Assembly (NCBI GenBank): GCA_030593065.1 | Contig: JAUVHV010000013.1 | Location: forward strand, 1 to 45,847 | Origin: Candidatus Omnitrophota bacterium | Lineage (GTDB): Bacteria > Omnitrophota > Gorgyraeia > JABMRG01 | DNA: 45,847 bases | Direction of reading: 5' to 3' | Part shown: piece by piece, positions 26,044-33,755 of the stretch | Layout of the letters: each line of letters begins with the position of its first letter | Position numbering within the stretch: the first letter of the stretch is position 1 | Notes under the pieces: model-generated | Seen by the model: the letters and a program-made list of their open reading frames with translations, nothing else | What the model was told of the DNA's origin: nothing | The model's database searches: none | Translations under genes and position numbers: made by a program

Positions 26044-27162
26044 ATGAAATTTATAATCCATCGCAACAAAAAAGAGATAGGCGGAAGTTCTGTTGAGCTT
26101 CAAACAGGCAATTCCCGCGTCTTCATAGATTTCGGCTCTCCGCTTGTTACAAATAGCGGCAAAGCAATTAACGCTATCCTTATCCCGCATTCCCACCTCG
26201 GTTATTACGGGTTCCTGGAACATGTAAATCAGGATATCCCTATCTATATGAGCAAGGGAGCTAAAGAGCTTATCAATGTAACAAATATATTTGTAACTAA
26301 AAAATCGAACAAGGCGAATGTTCTGCTAATAAAGCATATGCGGCCGTTTCAGATTGGGGATTTTAAGATTACGCCGTATCTTGTCGATCATACAGCATTT
26401 GATGCTTTGGCATTCCTGGTTGAGGCGGAAGGTAAGAAGATATTTTACTCAGGGGATTTCCGCGGACACAGCAGGAAAAGCCTCTTATTTGAAAAGATAT
26501 TAAAAGATCCTCCCAAAGACATTGATACTCTTTTTATGGAGGGCTCAATAATAGAAAGGAAAGACTGTGTATATAGAGATGAGAAAGCTGTCCAGAGCCG
26601 AATCGAGAAGATACTACGGGAAAATGAGAATATTACGTTTCTTTTCACATCTCCCCAGAATGTAGACAGGCTTGTTTCAGCATATAAGGCATGCTTAAGG
26701 ACAGACTCGATATTTGTAATAGATATCTACGCGGCATTTGCGCTTGATATGATCAGGAAGGCTTCAAAAAATATACCCCGATTTATTTGGAAGAATATAA
26801 AGATAAAATTTATTAAATATCAGGCCGATCTTCTCGCGGATGCCGGATATACGAACCTTTTATATGCATATAGTAAGCAGAAGATAGATATGTTTGATAT
26901 AAACCGCAAGAAGAAGAAAATCCTGATGCTGGGAAGGGATGATTCTGTTTTTACAGGTATCTTAAAGGATATAGATGGGCTCTCCGGAGCAAAACTGATA
27001 TACTCCATGAGAGAAGGGCGCTTGGGGGAAAAGTTTAAGGGCTATTGCAAACAGAGGGGGATAGAGATAGAATCTGTGCATACCAGTGAGCACGCCACAG
27101 CAGAGGATTTAAAGGCCTTTGCCAAGGCATTAAACCCAAAAAAACTGGTGCCGATACATTAA
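26044..27162 (+). CDS. Metallo-beta-lactamase-fold protein with a degenerate metal site
   Basis: The protein has the overall fold of RNase J/CPSF-like metallo-hydrolases: EIGGSSVELQTGNSRVFIDFGSPL at the start, the conserved YSGDFRGHSRKSL (136-148) and TSEHATAEDLKAF near the end. The first metal motif, normally H-x-H-x-D-H, reads HSHLGY at 49-54, so the catalytic Asp and third His are replaced by Gly and Tyr. The protein also stops right after KKLVPIH, where relatives usually continue for some tens of residues. It is therefore either inactive and decaying or repurposed. It is translated with carbonic anhydrase. Confidence 0.82.
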   Translation: MKFIIHRNKKEIGGSSVELQTGNSRVFIDFGSPLVTNSGKAINAILIPHSHLGYYGFLEHVNQDIPIYMSKGAKELINVTNIFVTKKSNKANVLLIKHMRPFQIGDFKITPYLVDHTAFDALAFLVEAEGKKIFYSGDFRGHSRKSLLFEKILKDPPKDIDTLFMEGSIIERKDCVYRDEKAVQSRIEKILRENENITFLFTSPQNVDRLVSAYKACLRTDSIFVIDIYAAFALDMIRKASKNIPRFIWKNIKIKFIKYQADLLADAGYTNLLYAYSKQKIDMFDINRKKKKILMLGRDDSVFTGILKDIDGLSGAKLIYSMREGRLGEKFKGYCKQRGIEIESVHTSEHATAEDLKAFAKALNPKKLVPIH

Positions 27163-27205
27163 GGTATTGCAATAGTAGCTTGAACTCAACTATAGGTGAT
27201 AAACA

Positions 27206-27958
27206 ATGTCACAATTCTACACACCGAAACGCACAAGAAACATATACGATCCATCCTCTAAAGAGCCTTTTAAACTTAGCAGAAGCAAGATAGAGCTTTT
27301 TATTGCTTGCCCTAAGTGCTTCTATATAGATAGGCGGCTTGGAACAGGCAGGCCTCCGGGGTTTCCATTCAACTTGAATAGCGCGGTAGATACACTTCTA
27401 AAGAAAGAATTTGACATCTTACGTAAAAACAGAAAAGCTCATCCTCTGATGACTAAATACGGCGTAAACGCGGTACCTGCAAAGAATGATAAGCTTGATG
27501 TGTGGCGTGAGAATTTCAAGGGGGTGCAATTCCTCCATGAGCCGACTAACCTCATAATCACCGGCGCGATAGATGATCTATGGGAAAACCCTAATGGCGA
27601 GTATATAGTAGTAGATTATAAGTCTACCAGCAAAAATGAGGAGATAGTAGCGCTTAACCACACCTGGCAGGATAGCTATAAACGGCAGATGGAGATCTAT
27701 CAGTGGTTATTGCGCAAAAATGGCTATAAAGTATCTGATACAGGCTATTTTGTCTATTGTAACGGCCGAAAAGACCTTGCGAAATTCGATGGCAAACTGG
27801 AGTTTGATATTACCTTAATTGCGCATGAAGGCAATGATAATTGGATAGAGCCTGCTATCAAAGAGATTCATACCTGTTTAAATAGTAATGATATACCAGA
27901 GAAGAGCATGGATTGCGATTATTGCGCCTACAGAGATGCTGTAGAGGGGGTTTTATGA
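27206..27958 (+). CDS. PD-(D/E)XK nuclease of the RecB/Cas4-like type
   Basis: The nuclease core is visible as GAIDDLW, then VVDYKSTSK (catalytic Asp and Lys), and the RecB-family helix YKRQMEIYQWLL. Two cysteine pairs, CPKC (35 and 38) and CDYC (237 and 240), lie at the two ends of the protein, as in Cas4/AddB-like nucleases that bind a 4Fe-4S cluster. It is 250 residues long. No CRISPR array or cas gene is near, so a DNA repair role is more likely than spacer acquisition. It overlaps the next gene by 4 bases. Confidence 0.88.
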   Translation: MSQFYTPKRTRNIYDPSSKEPFKLSRSKIELFIACPKCFYIDRRLGTGRPPGFPFNLNSAVDTLLKKEFDILRKNRKAHPLMTKYGVNAVPAKNDKLDVWRENFKGVQFLHEPTNLIITGAIDDLWENPNGEYIVVDYKSTSKNEEIVALNHTWQDSYKRQMEIYQWLLRKNGYKVSDTGYFVYCNGRKDLAKFDGKLEFDITLIAHEGNDNWIEPAIKEIHTCLNSNDIPEKSMDCDYCAYRDAVEGVL

Positions 27959-28293
27959 AAATAGCATCATTAATTTTAATCTCAATATTCCTGATTATCG
28001 CATCAAGTTATGCGCATACTCCGCTTGACATAGAAGCTTCATATGATAAAGATAAAGGCGTGCTAAAAATTGTTATAATACACCCTGTGCGCGATTCTCA
28101 AAGGCATTTTGTAGATAATATAAAAATATTGCATAACGGAAATATTATTTCAGATAAGACCTTTATCTCCCAAACAGATAATAATATGCAATCGATAAAT
28201 ATAAAGTCTCTTAACCTGAAACCGGGTGATGAGATAATTATAGAAGCAAAATGCAGCATATATGGGAAGCTAAAAAAGTCGATAAAGCTCTAA
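27955..28293 (+). CDS. Small exported beta-rich protein, function unknown
   Basis: The start at 27955 (MKIASLILISIFLIIASSYA) gives a clean signal peptide and an ATGA overlap with the nuclease stop; an earlier in-frame ATG at 27913 lies inside the nuclease gene and would spoil the leader. The mature part of about 93 residues looks like one beta-sandwich domain (DIEASYDKDKGVLKIVIIHP, then KSLNLKPGDEIIIEAKCS). It resembles small periplasmic proteins seen near desulfoferrodoxins in anaerobes, but I cannot assign a function. Confidence 0.75.
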   Translation: MKIASLILISIFLIIASSYAHTPLDIEASYDKDKGVLKIVIIHPVRDSQRHFVDNIKILHNGNIISDKTFISQTDNNMQSINIKSLNLKPGDEIIIEAKCSIYGKLKKSIKL

Positions 28294-28366
28294 CAAATAA
28301 AAAACACATTTTATGCGGCTTACTGCTGAATAATAGATAACAAAACAAAAGAAAAGGGGGTGCGGA

Positions 28367-28684
28367 ATGAAAAAGGTTATTATTTCGGTATTAGCATTAG
28401 CGTTTCTGGTTTCTGCTTCAGGATGTACATGCAGAAGCGAACATGATAAGGTACTCAAGGAAAAAGCGTCAATAGAGAAGAGGCACGCAGAGCTTACTCA
28501 GGAGAACGCGCGCCTGAAAAATCAAATTTCCGCTGTGCAGAGAATGAAGGGTGACCTTGCAAAACTTATCCAGAAGAATGCGCGCCTTGAAGCTAAGGCT
28601 TTTACACTGCAAAGGGAGAAAGAAAGCCTTGAGCAGCAATTACAACAAGCCACGGCAAAAACCGGCAACCTGACTAGCGAATAA
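28367..28684 (+). CDS. Small coiled-coil lipoprotein
   Basis: A hydrophobic leader ends in VSASGC, a reasonable lipobox with Cys20 as the lipidation site, followed by CRSEHDKV. The rest is a continuous heptad-rich coiled coil (KASIEKRHAELTQENARLKN and onward) to residue 105. It probably forms an envelope-anchored oligomer like Lpp-type proteins, but no specific function can be read. AAGGGGGTGCGGA precedes the ATG. The hydrolase gene follows after 10 bases. Confidence 0.8.
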   Translation: MKKVIISVLALAFLVSASGCTCRSEHDKVLKEKASIEKRHAELTQENARLKNQISAVQRMKGDLAKLIQKNARLEAKAFTLQREKESLEQQLQQATAKTGNLTSE

Positions 28685-28694
28685 GGGGGAAAAA

Positions 28695-29621
28695 ATGGAA
28701 AACCTGCAACCTGTCACTGCTGAGGAATGTCAAGAGTGTCTTACGTATCCATCCAAAATGATTGAAACATCGGTTGGGCCGGTCGAATATGCCGATCGCG
28801 GAGAAGGGCCGGTATTACTCTCTATCCACGGTGGGCCCGGTGGTTATGACCAAGGCCTTGGAATCGGAGAGATTTTTCGTAAATCAGGATTCCGTATCGT
28901 AGCGCCGTCACGGCCAGGCTACCTCGGTACAAGCCTTGAAGCTGGTAAAACACCGGAAGAACAAGGCGATATGTTAGCGGCTTTCCTGGATGCCATGGGT
29001 CTCCCTAAAGTAGCTGTTATTGGTTGTTCTGCAGGAGGCCCACCTACTTATCAATTGGCCCAACGCCATCCTGATCGCGTCTCTGCCCTGATTGAAATCG
29101 ATTCTGTAAGCGTTAAATATGTTAAGGCGCAGGAATTGAGCGGACTGGAACAGGCCCTCTTTATGAGTAAGCCAGGGCTCTGGCTCGTCGACTTTTTCAT
29201 GCGCCATTTTCCATCGGCTGTAGTAAAAAATTTCCTTGAAACGGAAAGTTCCTTAGATGAACACGAGATCGGTGAACGCGTAAAAGATATCGTGAAAGAC
29301 AAAGATAAATTTGCGTTTTTAAGTTTTCTTTTCAAAACTATGAGCGAAAAATATGACCGGCGCAAAGCCGGAGTCAATAACGATCTTGAGCAGTTTCAGG
29401 CATTCGATAAATTACCGCTCTCTGATATTTCATGTCCAACCCTGATTATGCATGGCGATGCTGATAACGATGTCCCAAAGAACCACGCCGAATACGCCCA
29501 CAAGGCAATCAAAGGTTCAGAGCTCTACTGGATTAAGGGCGGTTCGCACATCGGTTTCTGGACCGCGGACTCAGCGTATGAAGCTCAGGAATATGCTGTT
29601 AAATGGTTGAAACGCAATTAA
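28695..29621 (+). CDS. Alpha/beta-hydrolase
   Basis: The fold is clear from the oxyanion-hole motif SIHGGPGGYDQG (residues 43-54), the nucleophile elbow GCSAGG (Ser112), the acid region IMHGDADNDVP and the catalytic His in GGSHIGFW near the C-terminus. The 308-residue length fits esterase, proline-iminopeptidase-like and haloperoxidase-like enzymes. The substrate is not identifiable. No signal peptide. AAGGGGGAAAAA lies upstream of the ATG. Confidence 0.92.
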   Translation: MENLQPVTAEECQECLTYPSKMIETSVGPVEYADRGEGPVLLSIHGGPGGYDQGLGIGEIFRKSGFRIVAPSRPGYLGTSLEAGKTPEEQGDMLAAFLDAMGLPKVAVIGCSAGGPPTYQLAQRHPDRVSALIEIDSVSVKYVKAQELSGLEQALFMSKPGLWLVDFFMRHFPSAVVKNFLETESSLDEHEIGERVKDIVKDKDKFAFLSFLFKTMSEKYDRRKAGVNNDLEQFQAFDKLPLSDISCPTLIMHGDADNDVPKNHAEYAHKAIKGSELYWIKGGSHIGFWTADSAYEAQEYAVKWLKRN

Positions 29622-29643
29622 ACAAAAGAGAGTGAGGTATCAA

Positions 29644-29889
29644 ATGACAGCTGAAATGATACGCGCGGGGCTAGGCTGGTGTTCTATAATAAATATGGGG
29701 TTACTCTTGTGGTGGTTTTTTGCTATTACGGTGCTACATAATTGGGTTTATAAATTTCACAGCAGATGGTTTAAATTGTCTGTAGAAAAGTTTGATGAGA
29801 TTCATTATGCAGGCATGGCATTCTTCAAGATAGCCATATTCATTTTTAATATTGTTCCATACTTTGCATTGGTTATTGTTTTATCCTAA
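29644..29889 (+). CDS. DUF6868-like small membrane protein
   Basis: The 81-residue protein has two transmembrane helices, around MGLLLWWFFAITVLHNWVY and FKIAIFIFNIVPYFALVIVL, joined by HSRWFKLSVEKFDEIHYAGMAF. This pattern fits the uncharacterised DUF6868 family. The ATG at 29644 is preferred to the GTG at 29632 because the ribosome binding site GAGTGAGG sits at the right distance from it. It follows the hydrolase gene after 22 bases. Confidence 0.8.
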   Translation: MTAEMIRAGLGWCSIINMGLLLWWFFAITVLHNWVYKFHSRWFKLSVEKFDEIHYAGMAFFKIAIFIFNIVPYFALVIVLS

Positions 29890-29895
29890 AGATAA

Positions 29896-30000
29896 ATGGC
29901 TAAGCAGACTATCACAAGAAGGCAGAAAAATATATCAAGACTGCTGAGAGAGCAAAAACAAGCATATCCAAGTAAGCTAAAAGCAAGGAAGGGTAAGTAA
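29896..30000 (+). CDS. Possible small basic protein
   Basis: A 34-codon frame starts at the ATG 6 bases after the preceding stop and encodes a very basic, soluble peptide (begins MAKQTITRRQKNISRLL, ends KARKGK). The composition looks like a genuine small nucleic-acid-binding peptide, but there is no strong ribosome binding site and no recognised family, so it may be chance. Confidence 0.35.
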   Translation: MAKQTITRRQKNISRLLREQKQAYPSKLKARKGK

Positions 30001-30035
30001 AGCATAAAGCGCTAGAAAAGTAAATTAGAAGACAC

Positions 30036-30064
30036 TTGACAAAACCATTGTTTTTTTATATACT
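30036..30064 (+). promoter_or_regulatory. Near-consensus promoter for the HEAT and kinase-like genes
   Basis: TTGACA (30036-30041) and TATACT (30059-30064) are exactly 17 bases apart. It is the best promoter in the window and drives a leader of about 85 bases before the ATG at 30155. The 31449 gene follows only 31 bases after the HEAT gene without another clear promoter. Confidence 0.7.
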
Positions 30065-30154
30065 AATTTAAGATATTAAAAAACATTTAAAAAAGATAGG
30101 ATAAGTATTGTCTGCAAACAAACCTTTAGTCTTGATAAGCGGGGTGGTTGGAAG

Positions 30155-31417
30155 ATGAACACAAAAACATCTTTATCTAAAATTTTATCTGTTATAGTAG
30201 TGCTTGCGTTGTCAATTAATACAGCTGTTTATGCAATGCCGGCAGATATATCTACTTTAAGAACGCCTTCTACTGCAATAGCTACTGTGAACGCAGAAAG
30301 TGGGGAGATAAAGGCTTCCCCTATAGCGAAGATTGCATTAGCAATTGTTTTAGCGGGAGTTTTAGCGCCTCCTAATGCAAGTAGTGCAACTGTTACAGCT
30401 GCAAATTATAATAACCAAATTAAATTGCAAGTACAGCAAGTAGTAGCAAAAGTGAGTGTAGAACAATTAATTAGAGATCTTGACAGTAAAGATGGCTATC
30501 TTGTTAATGCTGCCGTAGATGCCCTTGTTAAAAAGGGCGAGCCTGCTGTTCCCGACCTAATAAAGGCATTGAAAAATAATAATAACCTTACCCGCGATTA
30601 CATTGTAAAAGTTCTTAGCAAAATCGGCGAGCCTGCTGTTCCCGACCTAATAAAGGCATTGAAAAATAATAATGTTTATATCCGCAGGTACGCCATAAAA
30701 ACCATTGCTAGAATCGGCTCTGCGGCAGAAATCGCTGTTCCCGACCTAATAAAAGCATTAAGAAGTGATGAAGATGCCAATGTCCGCAGTTACGCCGCAT
30801 ATGCCCTTGGCGAAATTGGACCTGCGGCAGAAATCGCTGTCCCCGACCTAATAAAAGCATTAAGAAATGATGAAGATGCCAATGTCCGCATATACGCCGC
30901 ATATGCCCTTGGCGAAATTGGACCTGCGGCAAAAGCCGCTGTCCCCGCTTTAATAAAGGCGCTAGAAGATAATAATGTTTATGTCCGCATAAACGCCATA
31001 ATAGCCCTTGGCGAAATTGGACCTGCGGCAGAAGCCGCTGTCCCTGCTCTAATATATATATTAAGAGATATTAATAATGATATCAGTGATTATTATGTCC
31101 CAAGAGGTTTTAGCAGAGCTGATGTCTGCGGAAATGTCATAATAGCCTTTAGCAAAATCGGCAAACCTGCTGTTCCCGCCCTAATGAAGGCATTAGGGGA
31201 TAATAAGCCAATTGTCCGCAAATACGCCGCAGAAGCCCTGAAAATATTACGGCAAAACATAAATATACAACAGCAGACGCCAAAGCGCAAGCCTGATACT
31301 CAAGACGGAGCTATGTTACCTTCTTTATATCCACATCCTGCTAAGGCCTCCTCTGTCAATTATCAGCATACAGTAGAAAGGCATCGTGCCTCTTTGGCAG
31401 CATTGATAGCCGCATAA
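30155..31417 (+). CDS. Predicted exported HEAT-repeat protein with LRP-like motif and Ala-rich tail
   Basis: A signal peptide (ending AVYA, residue 27) is followed by STLRTPSTA (LRT at 35-37), a variant of the LRP motif in the neighbouring gene. Residues 105-370 hold about eight HEAT repeats of the PBS-lyase type (for example EPAVPDLIKALKNNN and NVRSYAAYALGEIGPAAE); some units are nearly identical at DNA level (30538-30575 and 30629-30666; 30782-30860 and 30878-30950), showing recent internal duplication. HEAT arrays are protein-binding scaffolds. The C-terminus, HRASLAALIAA, matches the other LRP proteins. It is probably co-transcribed with the kinase-like gene that follows. Confidence 0.85.
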   Translation: MNTKTSLSKILSVIVVLALSINTAVYAMPADISTLRTPSTAIATVNAESGEIKASPIAKIALAIVLAGVLAPPNASSATVTAANYNNQIKLQVQQVVAKVSVEQLIRDLDSKDGYLVNAAVDALVKKGEPAVPDLIKALKNNNNLTRDYIVKVLSKIGEPAVPDLIKALKNNNVYIRRYAIKTIARIGSAAEIAVPDLIKALRSDEDANVRSYAAYALGEIGPAAEIAVPDLIKALRNDEDANVRIYAAYALGEIGPAAKAAVPALIKALEDNNVYVRINAIIALGEIGPAAEAAVPALIYILRDINNDISDYYVPRGFSRADVCGNVIIAFSKIGKPAVPALMKALGDNKPIVRKYAAEALKILRQNINIQQQTPKRKPDTQDGAMLPSLYPHPAKASSVNYQHTVERHRASLAALIAA

Positions 31418-31448
31418 AACAGCTTAATATAACAATAATAGGAGATGT

Positions 31449-33626
31449 ATGCGTAAAAAACTTACCACACTTATGCTTACATGTATTTTCCTTATACAAA
31501 GCGGAGGGGTGAGTTATGCCTTAAGGCCGAAGTCTGTTGCAAATTCTAATAGGGTAAGATTTGTATCCTTTGATCGAGAAGTTAGATTCAGTGATTATAT
31601 CAGAGCTGAATTTGAACGTGTAAAAGCGCAAGAGATGGAGGTGCTAAAATCAACGGGTGATTTTACCGAAGCATTTAAGTTTTTTACAGAGAATGAAAAA
31701 ATCCCCGAGTTTTTATGGAAACGATTGCATAATAATTTACTAAAATTTGAATCCTGGTTTATTCCTAAAAATAAATCCAGTGCTAGAAATGTTTCGCCTA
31801 TTATTTCCAGAATATTTCTTTATTCGTTAGTACGTTATGATATAGAGAGAACGGCTACATTAAGCAAGCCTAATACGGACTCCTTTTTACGGCTATTTTT
31901 ACTTGCCCTGATTGCCAGTTCAGAATCATCAACGCCATATGATAATTGGAGAAAAAAAGTAGACAATAAAATAAAATTTGCCTCAAGGCATCCGGAGAAA
32001 TTACTAAAAAGTGAGGTAACAGAAGCTATTTTTAATGACTATGATTTTGACTATCGTTTTGGGCGCCGTGTAATTGCGGCAAACAAAATAAATAATTTTT
32101 CTAAACTTGATATTCCCAATATTTTGAAAGATTGGGCTCTTTTTATTGATTTATTGTATCCAAAAGATGTGCGGGAGAAATTCTTTGCAGCTAAAGAGAC
32201 TGATACATTTGTATCGTATATCTTTTCCGGATACTTTAAATCTGTATTTGCGCGTGGAAAACATTTCAACTCCCAAACGGAAATGTTGATCGATAGTGAG
32301 TTCAGGGAGGATTTTTTAATATTAGAAGCTTTATTAGCTGATCCCATAACTTATTTGGAGAACTGTCAAATCATTGAAAGGAAATGCTTACCAGATACGC
32401 AGATAGCATTAGTCAGTATCCCCTATGATATTAGCCGAGTTAGAACCTTTAAATTAAGTGACGGCAGAGAAATTGTGTCAAAAAGAATAGATCCGCTGCA
32501 GATAAGGTATCCGGAAGAAGAATTAGATGAAGCCCATAGGGTAAAAAATAGCGTTGATAACATATCATGCGATTGGGTGGAGTTTGGTGCCCAGAGATTT
32601 ATAGGATTAATTTTTGATCGTGGCAACTTTTATCTGCTTTCATTGAAGGAGAAGGGAATGGATGTGCACGAACTATATAATAGTGATATCCTGACTAAAG
32701 ATTTTTACAAAAAGGTAAATCTTGGGATAGAGTTTTTAGAACATAGGCTCACAGGGCATCATATGGATCTTAAACCAAGAAATATAATCGTGTCTAAAGA
32801 TTCAGCTACTCAAAAGTATCGTTTCGTCATTATAGATTTTGAAACACAATCTTACTATGATATTGATTTGAGAGAGGGAAGTATAAATAAATTGGTAGAT
32901 ACAATTACCGTGACACCATCTTTAGCAGGTCAAGCTTCAGAAGCCTTAAGAAGTGAACATGACATTATAAGGCACATACCTGTAAAAAAGATTGAGCTAA
33001 AGGAACGATGGATTGACTTGGATACAAATATAAAATCATTCTCATCTGTGTTTACTATATCAAACGGGTATTTCTATTCCGAGGGAAAAACAGTCGGTTC
33101 CTGCACAGTCAAGATAAACAGCAAATATGTAAGTATTAATTTATGCGGCGGGTTAAAAGTGTATGAAGAATTCCTCCATGAAAGTTTGGGATCTGAAATA
33201 GTTATTATGGCATTTTTGCACGCGAAAGAACAAGCAAGAGAACAAGGATTTAAGCCAAAATGGGCGGTTGTTTTTTATGAATGGGATCATCAAGACAGCG
33301 AACTTGCGAAGGCTTATCCTGGGCAATTTAGCGAAGAAGTTAGAATGCGCCCTGCCAAGACTATGCTTGAAAAGCTTGGTTTTGTCTGGATGGGAGGAAA
33401 GGAAGAAGAGATAGGCCAGATGGGAACACACTATCGCGGGCATTGGGCAACAGAGTTTCAGGATTTTTGCGCTAAAGTGGAATCGATATGTGAAAAACTG
33501 AGCACGGAGAGACCGCACTACGCAGGAGGCACAACGCCTAAACATAGGGCAGTGCAAACAGATACAAGAATCAAAAATGGTTCTCAACGTTACCTTGTGG
33601 CTGCAAGCATCGCTGCCGCAGCTTAA
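31449..33626 (+). CDS. Predicted exported protein-kinase-like protein with LRP motif and Ala-rich tail
   Basis: A signal peptide ends at VSYA, immediately followed by LRPKSVA (LRP at 25-27). In the middle of the 725-residue protein is a kinase-like core: catalytic loop HMDLKPRNI (Asp440, Asn445), then IIDFETQ (Asp463), the DFG position reading DFE. No glycine-rich loop is obvious. The C-terminal 170 residues (EEFLHESLGSEIVIMAFLHA, then MLEKLGFVW) may be a second domain, possibly acyltransferase-like, but this is weak. The C-terminus SQRYLVAASIAAAA matches the three other LRP proteins. It lies 31 bases after the HEAT-repeat gene. Confidence 0.78.
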   Translation: MRKKLTTLMLTCIFLIQSGGVSYALRPKSVANSNRVRFVSFDREVRFSDYIRAEFERVKAQEMEVLKSTGDFTEAFKFFTENEKIPEFLWKRLHNNLLKFESWFIPKNKSSARNVSPIISRIFLYSLVRYDIERTATLSKPNTDSFLRLFLLALIASSESSTPYDNWRKKVDNKIKFASRHPEKLLKSEVTEAIFNDYDFDYRFGRRVIAANKINNFSKLDIPNILKDWALFIDLLYPKDVREKFFAAKETDTFVSYIFSGYFKSVFARGKHFNSQTEMLIDSEFREDFLILEALLADPITYLENCQIIERKCLPDTQIALVSIPYDISRVRTFKLSDGREIVSKRIDPLQIRYPEEELDEAHRVKNSVDNISCDWVEFGAQRFIGLIFDRGNFYLLSLKEKGMDVHELYNSDILTKDFYKKVNLGIEFLEHRLTGHHMDLKPRNIIVSKDSATQKYRFVIIDFETQSYYDIDLREGSINKLVDTITVTPSLAGQASEALRSEHDIIRHIPVKKIELKERWIDLDTNIKSFSSVFTISNGYFYSEGKTVGSCTVKINSKYVSINLCGGLKVYEEFLHESLGSEIVIMAFLHAKEQAREQGFKPKWAVVFYEWDHQDSELAKAYPGQFSEEVRMRPAKTMLEKLGFVWMGGKEEEIGQMGTHYRGHWATEFQDFCAKVESICEKLSTERPHYAGGTTPKHRAVQTDTRIKNGSQRYLVAASIAAAA

Positions 33627-33646
33627 GCCCCTGTCATCTTATCTTT

Positions 33647-33669
33647 TAAAATCACTCTGGCCCCTTTTA
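33647..33669 (+). repeat. 23-bp dispersed repeat, copy 1
   Basis: TAAAATCACTCTGGCCCCTTTTA occurs here, after the kinase-like gene (first 20 bases TAAAATCACTCTGGCCCCTT), and again at 37909-37931 in front of the protease gene. Neither flank is otherwise similar. Confidence 0.6.
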
Positions 33670-33679
33670 CTAATACCCC

Positions 33680-33708
33680 TTGAAAATCCCCCCAATCCGC
33701 GTTAAAAT
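33680..33708 (+). promoter_or_regulatory. Sigma-70-type promoter for the MscS-type channel
   Basis: TTGAAA (33680-33685) and TAAAAT (33703-33708) are 17 bases apart, 47 bases upstream of the start at 33756. Confidence 0.5.
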
Positions 33709-33755
33709 ACCCTTATATACATTAGAGGTTGCATAAAAAGAATAAGGAGTAGCAT

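Noticed and set aside
27206-27958. Cas4 as a CRISPR adaptation gene
   Set aside because: The protein is RecB/Cas4-like with two Cys pairs, but no other cas gene or CRISPR array is present, so only the nuclease fold is claimed.
30538-31240. Tandem near-identical DNA repeats, considered as a possible CRISPR or satellite array
   Set aside because: They are in frame and encode HEAT repeats of a single protein; there are no unique spacers of constant length.
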